From positions 62,001 through 126,000 of the forward strand of contig NZ_JALKEV010000004.1 of the NCBI RefSeq assembly GCF_023017105.1: 64,000 nt of DNA, given 5' to 3'. Positions 36,734 through 44,500 of the stretch are shown here, in pieces. Both the position numbers and the translations under genes were made by a program. Numbering within the stretch: the stretch's first letter is position 1; the number at the start of each line of letters is the position of its first letter. Origin of the DNA: Halalkalibacter sp. APA_J-10(15). GTDB taxonomy: Bacteria; Bacillota; Bacilli; Bacillales; Bacillaceae_D. The notes below the pieces were generated by a model. The model had not been told where the DNA came from and did no database searches. It saw only the letters and a program-made list of their open reading frames with translations.

Positions 36734-38431
36734 TCATTTTCTATCTCGTTCTGAGTACCATTGATTCACTTCTGCTGTCATTTCTGCTCCGCCCATTCGA
36801 TGCCAATCATCAACAAATTGATCGAATTCATCAATAGAACGACCAAGGATAATATCTATAAATGTATCGTGCATTAAATCGTCCAATATAGGTTTCATTT
36901 TAATCATCGTATTTGTCGGTGCTCCTACAAAATGATCATATAACAGTTGATCATTAGCAGCATATTGCTCAAGTATTGAAAAGGCACCTTCTGGTCCATA
37001 CGTTCGTTCCCATCCCCAGCCCGATTTATCATGCTGGTTCATATAATGATCAATATTCTTTTGAATGGCTCTTGCCTCTGGCTTCAAATTGGAATAATCT
37101 CCAGACGATCGTGCTTGTTCGAGTTGACGATACGCCTCCAAATTTTTTAACGCTGGATATGGTGTAACGGGCGACACTCTCCAAACAGGAAATGGTGTAC
37201 TATAATAGACTTCATATTCAGCTGTCTCCCCCCAGTTTTTCTCTAAGTGAAGATTAATCATTTTGATGATCGCTTCTGGATAGTCATACCCTTCCTTGAC
37301 CACTAAAAAATAATTAGTTGAAAACTTCAAAGGCACTTTCGGTAGTTGTTTTGAATGAGAAACGATCGGGTAAGCTTGCCACTGTACACTTTCATCATCT
37401 AAACGACTTGTCCCCGCGACAAAGGATGCCCATTGTTCACCATAAAACATTCCTACTTTTCCCTTTTCAACTAGGTTCTCAACTTTCACACCATCTTTAA
37501 ACATAAATTCATGATCTAGTTGGCCATCATGATACATTTCTTGTAGCGCTTTCAAACCAACTTTCACCTCTGGTTGAACTCCTCCAAAAACTAGTTCTCC
37601 TTGTTCATTTTCTACCCAAATTGTTGGATACGCTCCGTACCCTGCCATGAATCCAGTAATTCCTAGTACAGGGTCCCAAAGATGTTGAGTAATGGCTAGA
37701 CCTAACGTATCATCTTCACCTGATTGATTCGGGTCATTATTTGTAAACGCTTTCGAAATTTCAAGTACGTCATCCATAGTTGTTGGAGGATCTAGATTTA
37801 ACGTCTCTAGCCAATCTGTGCGAATCCAGATAAACTGTGCTCTCTCAATAGAAGATTCAATTTCAGGTATCCCCATTAAATTCCCATCAATCATAGCAGC
37901 TTCAAATGGACCTGAGCCTTCTTGATTCATAATCTCCTTCGTAAAAGGAGTCGCATACGTCTCGTAAACAGAAGAAAGATCTTGTATTAAGCCTGCACTG
38001 TTCAATTGTCTTAATTGCTGAGCACTTACTTTTGCTACATCAGGTAAGTTTCCCGAAGCAAGAACAGCACCTAATTTTCGGTGATAAAGGTCGCCTTTCG
38101 CTTTCCAATCATACTTAACTTCTATACCTAGTACTTGTTCATAAAGCCTACTCCAACGATTATCATCTAATGTTTCTCCAGGCAGCTCATTCAGTATATT
38201 TTCTAAACTCTCACTTGTCTCTCTAACTAAATGAATTTCAATGGAAGGAGAATATTTAGTTAGTCCAGGATGCTGATCAATCATTTCGTCTTGATCTCCA
38301 AGTAGAACAGAATCTTCGCCCCTCTCCAAACCTTGTTCACAAGTTGACAAGATTGGCATCATGAACAACACTGTCAGAAGAATACTGGCTTTATTTGATT
38401 TAACCCACACAAGTAATGGACCCCATTTCAT
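36734..38431 (-). CDS. LplA-type solute-binding lipoprotein, likely sensor component (565 aa)
   Basis: Lipoprotein signal with an unusual lipobox Leu-Ser-Thr-Cys (Cys31), followed by a large binding-protein domain with DLSSVYETYATPF, FIWIRTDWLETLNL and ITQHLWDPVLGI. It has the length of LplA/YtcQ proteins. No permease adjoins it; instead a YesM kinase and YesN regulator follow in the same direction. By analogy with AraP I infer that it presents sugar to the kinase rather than feeding a transporter. No good ribosome site precedes ATG 38431, so the start is uncertain. Confidence 0.75.
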   Translation of the reverse strand: MKWGPLLVWVKSNKASILLTVLFMMPILSTCEQGLERGEDSVLLGDQDEMIDQHPGLTKYSPSIEIHLVRETSESLENILNELPGETLDDNRWSRLYEQVLGIEVKYDWKAKGDLYHRKLGAVLASGNLPDVAKVSAQQLRQLNSAGLIQDLSSVYETYATPFTKEIMNQEGSGPFEAAMIDGNLMGIPEIESSIERAQFIWIRTDWLETLNLDPPTTMDDVLEISKAFTNNDPNQSGEDDTLGLAITQHLWDPVLGITGFMAGYGAYPTIWVENEQGELVFGGVQPEVKVGLKALQEMYHDGQLDHEFMFKDGVKVENLVEKGKVGMFYGEQWASFVAGTSRLDDESVQWQAYPIVSHSKQLPKVPLKFSTNYFLVVKEGYDYPEAIIKMINLHLEKNWGETAEYEVYYSTPFPVWRVSPVTPYPALKNLEAYRQLEQARSSGDYSNLKPEARAIQKNIDHYMNQHDKSGWGWERTYGPEGAFSILEQYAANDQLLYDHFVGAPTNTMIKMKPILDDLMHDTFIDIILGRSIDEFDQFVDDWHRMGGAEMTAEVNQWYSERDRK

Positions 38432-38646
38432 AGTTTAGTAATATTGAAATAGCGTATTATTATAAATTATTCTATCATAGTTTGTTTTTTACAATACACA
38501 TTTATTTAGATCATTACCATTTGTTTATTTCATTTGGAATTTGAATCGTACCATTCATCATCCACCTGCTTTTACACATCTATTTGCACTTATCTTATGC
38601 AAACCTTTTGGATTTAAGTAATTAACAATCATACTCTTCATATAAA

Positions 38647-38695
38647 AAATGGCCTGGATTGGTTTCTCTGATAGAGCAACCGATCCAGGCCATTT
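38647..38695 (-). terminator. terminator of the GH10-GH43 operon
   Basis: A 16-bp stem with one mismatch, AAATGGCCTGGAT...ATCCAGGCCATTT, lies 15 nt after the GH43 stop. It is followed on the minus strand by TTATATG. Confidence 0.8.
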
Positions 38696-38709
38696 ATCGA
38701 GTATCTAGA

Positions 38710-40224
38710 TCATACATTCAGTTTTGTATATCGAAAATAATCAAAATCGGCAAAACCTCCAACTTCCCTCGTTGCATAATTAAATAACCCTATTCGACAA
38801 CCCATAAAATGGTCTAGTGTGTATTGTAGTTTGACCACACCTCCAATTTGCGTCCATTTCAACCCATCATCTGAATAATAACAACGAGAAATATCGATAC
38901 TATTTTTAAAATCAAATTCCATCTTTAGATAAATTTCATCTCTATCATATCGAACGCTTTCAACTAGTTCCTGCTTGCCTGTATTACCTTTCACACACAT
39001 CTCAACATAACGGTTTCCCGATTCATCTATCCGAATTCCAACTGTCCCAAAATGAAACTGTAGCGCAACAATCCCCGCATAATCACCTGGTTTCATATAT
39101 TGACTGTCCATTAAGGTCATTCCACTACAAGCAGGGCCTTCAGTTCTTTGTGTTAATGTATTACGCGCATATTCGACACTTTCTGTTAAATGTCCCGTTA
39201 TCAACCTCAAATAACCTGGTCTTGCTGTAACTGTCCACCATTGATTGTTAGGATTATGATTCCACTGCCAATTATAAGACAATTTGTTTTCCTCATAATT
39301 AAACTCATCACTTTTAACAATTGACACTGATTCCAGCATTGGTAACTTTGCTTCAAAAGCCTTTGGAACTTTCCCATCAAAACCAAATATCGGCCAATTA
39401 TCTAACCATCTAACAGGTACAGCACAAGGAATTCTTCCAACAGCACCATGATCCTGAAATAAAAAAGCGTACCATTCCCCGTGAGGCGTATCCACAATAC
39501 CTCCTTGAGCAACTCCTTGATTTTGATAACCCATATCATTATCAAGAACAATCCTACGCTCATAGGGACCCAAAAGCTCTTTCGAACGATAGCAAATCTG
39601 TCGTCGACGTTTATTTCCAAACTTTGGCCACTCAATAAAAAATAAATAATAATAGCCATTTAAATGGTACGCATGACACCCTTCACATCGTAGGCCAATG
39701 CCTTCATACTCCGTAACAAGCAGTACCTGATCTATTCCGCCTTCTTTTTTCGCAGTAGCATCTTCCGTTAATTCCGTAATACGGATGTCACCATTTCCAT
39801 GAATAACAAAGACTCGTTCATGATCAAACAACAAGCACGGATCATGATGAAGTCCTGGAATAACAGAACATTCCCACTCACCGTTTTCAATATCATTTGT
39901 TTGATACATGTAAAATTGATTGGTGTCATTGCTTGAAAAACAAAGATAGAATGTTTGATTATGATAACGTAAGCACGTCGCCCATGACCCTTTACCATAA
40001 ATGTTCTTTCTATCAATTAAACGATGTTCTTCATTATCAGCAAATGTGTCAAACACATAATTAACGATCTCCCAATCTTTTAAATTACATGATTTCATTA
40101 TCGGACAACCTGGCATTGAATGCATACTCGTACTTGACATATAGAAGTATTTCCCTACACGAATCACACTAGGGTCTGGAATATCGGTCCAAATAATTGG
40201 ATTTGTAATGATTGTATTACTCAT
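38710..40224 (-). CDS. cytoplasmic GH43 beta-xylosidase / arabinofuranosidase (504 aa)
   Basis: No signal peptide. A five-bladed GH43 propeller with predicted base Asp17 (IPDPSVI), pKa-modulating Asp128 (HHDPCLLF) and acid Glu181 (RCEGCHAY) occupies residues 1-310. The C-terminal beta-sandwich (about 315-504: YNWQWNHNPNN, RNTLTQRTEGP, MGCRIGLFNYAT) is typical of xylan-active GH43 enzymes that complete the active site with a second domain. It follows the GH10 gene by 33 nt with GGAGAGG before the ATG. Expected role: hydrolysing imported xylo- or arabinoxylo-oligosaccharides. Confidence 0.88.
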   Translation of the reverse strand: MSNTIITNPIIWTDIPDPSVIRVGKYFYMSSTSMHSMPGCPIMKSCNLKDWEIVNYVFDTFADNEEHRLIDRKNIYGKGSWATCLRYHNQTFYLCFSSNDTNQFYMYQTNDIENGEWECSVIPGLHHDPCLLFDHERVFVIHGNGDIRITELTEDATAKKEGGIDQVLLVTEYEGIGLRCEGCHAYHLNGYYYLFFIEWPKFGNKRRRQICYRSKELLGPYERRIVLDNDMGYQNQGVAQGGIVDTPHGEWYAFLFQDHGAVGRIPCAVPVRWLDNWPIFGFDGKVPKAFEAKLPMLESVSIVKSDEFNYEENKLSYNWQWNHNPNNQWWTVTARPGYLRLITGHLTESVEYARNTLTQRTEGPACSGMTLMDSQYMKPGDYAGIVALQFHFGTVGIRIDESGNRYVEMCVKGNTGKQELVESVRYDRDEIYLKMEFDFKNSIDISRCYYSDDGLKWTQIGGVVKLQYTLDHFMGCRIGLFNYATREVGGFADFDYFRYTKLNV

Positions 40225-40257
40225 GATAACCTCTCCTAAATAAAATACATTCTTTGA

Positions 40258-41277
40258 TCATGAACGTGCCACATCCAATAGCTTCCAATAGGATTTCTTT
40301 GGTTGGTGATTCGAGTCAAAAGGGAACGGCCAATTTCGACGACCCCTTACAGGAAAATCATTTAACCAAGTATAGTCATCTGCTGCACCCCAAAAAGTAA
40401 CAGATGAAATAACGTCAGAATACTCTTTAAAAATGTTAAAAAACATTTCATATCGTTCAGCTTGCATTTCCATTAACGCTTCTGTCGGCTCTACTAAATC
40501 AGTACGACGGTCATCATGATTGAAAACGGATACATCCAGTTCGGTAATATGTAACTGTAATCCAAGGCTTGCATATCTCTCAAGCCCTTGACGAATAAGA
40601 TCTTGTGTCGGATATTCCAAATTCCAATGAGCCTGTAATCCAATTCCATGAATGGGTGTACCATTCTCTTTCAATGATTTAACCATACTATATATTTTTT
40701 CTCTTTTCTTTGGAACAAATTCATTATAATCATTATAGAACAAGAGTGCATTTGGATCCGCACTGTGAGCATATTCAAATGCTTTTGAAATAAAGTCCTC
40801 ACCTACAATATCAAGCCATTTTGAAGGCCGAAGCATCTCTTCGTTTTTGTCAGAGACTACTTCATTAACTACATCCCAAGCATATATTTGCCCTTTATAA
40901 CGCTTCATCACCGTTTCAATATGTGACTGCATTCGCTTCAAAAGAGTTTGTCGATCTACGAGATTTCCATCCTGTTGCTCAAACACCCACTTTGATGTTT
41001 GATTGTGCCATACAAGCGTATGTCCCCTAACTTCCATCTCATGTTCTTTCGCGAAAGAGATAAGACGATCCGCATGCTCAAAAGTGTAATGATGTTCACA
41101 TGGATGGAGACTTTCGAATTTCATTTCATTCTCTGCAGTTATACTATTATAATGATAACTAAGTAGATCACGTTGAGTATGAATTGTCTTCGAATTCACA
41201 GCTGCTCCAATTGAAAAATAGTCCCCAAACACCTCATGAAGCCTTTTACTTTCTGTCACCTTAGAATTCTGCACCAT
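40258..41277 (-). CDS. intracellular GH10 endo-1,4-beta-xylanase
   Basis: The 339-residue protein is a single GH10 barrel without signal peptide. Acid/base Glu139 lies in AWDVVNEVV and nucleophile Glu246 in HITELDVS. The substrate-cleft motifs TAENEMKFE, GHTLVWHNQ and FYNDYNEF are all present. Cytoplasmic GH10 enzymes, such as the intracellular xylanase of Geobacillus, shorten imported xylo-oligosaccharides. It heads a two-gene unit with the GH43 enzyme. GAGAGG lies upstream of ATG 41277. Confidence 0.93.
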   Translation of the reverse strand: MVQNSKVTESKRLHEVFGDYFSIGAAVNSKTIHTQRDLLSYHYNSITAENEMKFESLHPCEHHYTFEHADRLISFAKEHEMEVRGHTLVWHNQTSKWVFEQQDGNLVDRQTLLKRMQSHIETVMKRYKGQIYAWDVVNEVVSDKNEEMLRPSKWLDIVGEDFISKAFEYAHSADPNALLFYNDYNEFVPKKREKIYSMVKSLKENGTPIHGIGLQAHWNLEYPTQDLIRQGLERYASLGLQLHITELDVSVFNHDDRRTDLVEPTEALMEMQAERYEMFFNIFKEYSDVISSVTFWGAADDYTWLNDFPVRGRRNWPFPFDSNHQPKKSYWKLLDVARS

Positions 41278-41445
41278 TTTTCATCCTCTCGTTACACGTA
41301 TCCAAATGTGTATATATGGTTTAGTCTAGCGAACTTAGATATTTACAACAACCTGTCATTCTATTGGTTCTTAACCCTATACCTTATAGGTTACCAAAAC
41401 GAAAGAACTCTTTTTTAACTCAAATTATTTAAATTAGAATATTAA

Positions 41446-41559
41446 ATGAAGCTGGGACAATTGTGTTTAAACAATTGAGAACCCGAACAAATACATTGGT
41501 GCAAATGACTTTCCTAACTACACTTCGTATAAACACTTTCGTTATGTCCCAACCTCATT
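41446..41559. repeat. intergenic inverted-repeat element, copy A
   Basis: The ends AATGAAGCTGGGACA and TGTCCCAACCTCATT are near-complementary. The inside contains GAACCCGAACA and AAACACTTTCGTTATG, shared with a related element at 61230-61374. It lies between the GH10 gene and the large GH43 fusion and may double as a terminator. It looks like a short non-coding interspersed repeat. It accounts for most of the 41278-41568 gap. Confidence 0.65.
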
Positions 41560-41568
41560 CAACCTAAT

Positions 41569-44500
41569 CTACATTCTTCTTTTACGAATAACCAATAAAG
41601 CTACACTACCTATAACGAGCAATGCAAGACCGTACATAAGATAAGTGTACAGATCCGTCGCCGTACTAGGCAATACTTGGTCATCTTCACCATTCTGGCC
41701 ATCTTGTCCGTCCTGACCATCTTGACCGTCTTGACCATCCTGACCATCTTGACCATCTTGACCGTTCTGGCCATCTTGACCGTCTTGACCATCCTGACCA
41801 TCTTGACCGTTCTGACCGTCCTGGCCATCTTGGCCATCTTGACCGTCCTGATCACTCTCTTCCTCTACAAATACCCCATAAGCAGAGAACGTTGTAACAC
41901 CTAATACGATCGTTTGACTCTCTTCATTCACTTCTCCGCCACGATACTCCCATTCATCTTCTTCATCACTATAATAATAAATTCCCAATTCATCTGTATG
42001 AACATCCTTTTCATGTCCTAATTGCAATCTAAATTCATTCGTAGGAATAGTAGCACCATCAGCATATTCAAACATGAACGTTAACTGATCACCAGCAGGA
42101 ATTAAACCCTCGTAATTTGTATTTGTAATATCTTTCGTTGCTACTTTCAATTTCGTACCATCTGGTAAATCTAATGGCATCTTGATCTTACTATTTGATC
42201 CAACAATCGAGTACGTAATGCCAGCACGAACCTCTTCTGCTTCCTCAGCATCTAACATTAACTCTCCAGGTGTCTCCTCATCCTCCTCATTTTCATCCCT
42301 ATCAGCCTCAGTAAACTTCCAATAATCAAAGTTAAATAAATGATTATCTCCTTCACCCTTAAACATAAAGAAAATATTATGAACACCTGTTACAGCTGTT
42401 ACATCCGTCTCCATAAGGAGCCATTCTTGTTCCCCACCTGTTGGTTCAATCTCTAATGAGCCTATTACTTCTCCAACCGGACTATCTATTCGAATTTCAA
42501 TCGTTCCACCTACACTCGATGCGATATTCGCTTTAAATGTACTAGCACCATTTTCACCAAAATCGGCATTTGATATTGCAACCCAATCACCATCTTCAAT
42601 ATTTGTTACATGTAAGTTGAGACTCTCCAATTTACTTCCTGGTGCTTTTGAAACCTCTGTTGATATGCCTGCATTCCAAGCAAACGTTTCAGCCTCTGTT
42701 CTTGTATATGGGTTAAGAGTTCTAGTTTGACTGACACCATTCATATCCGCTTGAACATCTTTTATTTTACCATTCTCATAGTATTCAATCTTATTAATAT
42801 GAGGAGATCGATACCCCATCGTATCGTCCATTAATTCCTTTGACAGAGTTTGGGCATGGTAAGTAATATACCATTGATCATTAAACTCAAATATATGATG
42901 GTGATTGTTTCCACCGACATCAAAGAAACGAGATGGATTCCGTAAAAGCGTTCCCGCATAAGTGAAAGGACCCATCGGATCATCACTAATCATATATGCG
43001 ATTTCTCCATGAAGTGGCATGCCCTCTTCACGTACACCTGAGAAATTTGTACTATAAGAAAAATAATATTGCCCATTATACTTATGCATTTCTGAAGCCT
43101 CAAACATGAAAGGTGCATCAATCATGACGGCTTCTCCGACTGTATCTATCATATCGTCGCTCAATTGAATGACACGAGCTGTTTGAGGATTAGCCGCTTG
43201 CTCAGGAGTCGGATTTGCTCCACCAGGGACTCCGCCTCCAAAGTACAAGTACCCTATACCGTCATCATCGATAAAAACACCTGGATCAAAGTTCCAAACT
43301 ACTCCTTCTATTCCAGGAGTATTCCCATGAATGATTGGCCCTCCAATTGGATCAGTCCAAGGACCAAGCGGGCTATCTGCTGTAAGGACACCAATGTTAG
43401 ATGCGTTATTACAGAAGTATAGGAAAAACTTATCCTCACCATTCATTTCCTTATGAGCAATTGTCGGTGCCCACGATTGACTAGCCCACGAGGCTGCTCC
43501 ATTAGGTCCTGCAACCGGGATAGAACCGTGGTCTGTCCAGTTTACTAAATCTTCTGATGAAATGACTGTCAAAGTGTTAATATTTGCATACGTATTGGCA
43601 ATGATTTGACCATTTTCATCATACTCAAACTCATCATTTGTCATATAAATATATACTCGTTCATCATGGACTAACACATTGGGATCTGCTCCAAACTTGT
43701 GACTTATGAGTGGGTTGTGATACCCTGGAACCTTCGCTAAAGCATCTGTCTCCAATTGTAATAATTCAATGTTTGCAACAGCATCATGCACATTGTAAAC
43801 AATATTTGCACCTTCTACTTTAATATAATTGGCTCTAAGTTTTTCATTACGATTTGACGTTACAAAGTCATCCACCTTTAACGTAATCGTAGCAAAGAGT
43901 TGGGAGTCCTCATTTGAAAAATGAAAGTCATCTCCACTAACCGTTAATAATAGCTGGTTATTTATGAAGCTAAAGGTCCCTTCACCATGAATATTCTCAG
44001 TATGAAATTCCACTTTAGAAACAGACAAGCCTTTAGGAATATGAAAAGATGCTAATAACGCCTCATATTCTCCATTTGGAAGCGCATCCATTTTTATAGG
44101 TACTTCAAATTCATTGTTTGGCACCCCAACCACTTCAGAAACATCATCTAACTGAACATTTAATACCGTTTCGACACTTTCAGAGCCTGTTATCGCATCC
44201 TCCACTCTAAAGTAGTCAAAATCAACATAGCCACCTGGATTTTTCGTAGCATAATTAAATAAAGCAAAACGATAGCCCATGAAATGCGGTAGCGTATATT
44301 CCATTTCTAATGCATCACCGATAGGCGTCCACTCCACACCATTTAGACTATAATAGAAGTAAGCACGATCTGTACGGTCTTTAAAATCAAAATCCACTTT
44401 AAAATAAACTCTTTCTTCATCTAAAGGTATACTCTCTACTTCCTGTAATTCTTCAGAAGTCCCCGTTGCCATGACAATTGACTTAGCATTGTCCTCCATT

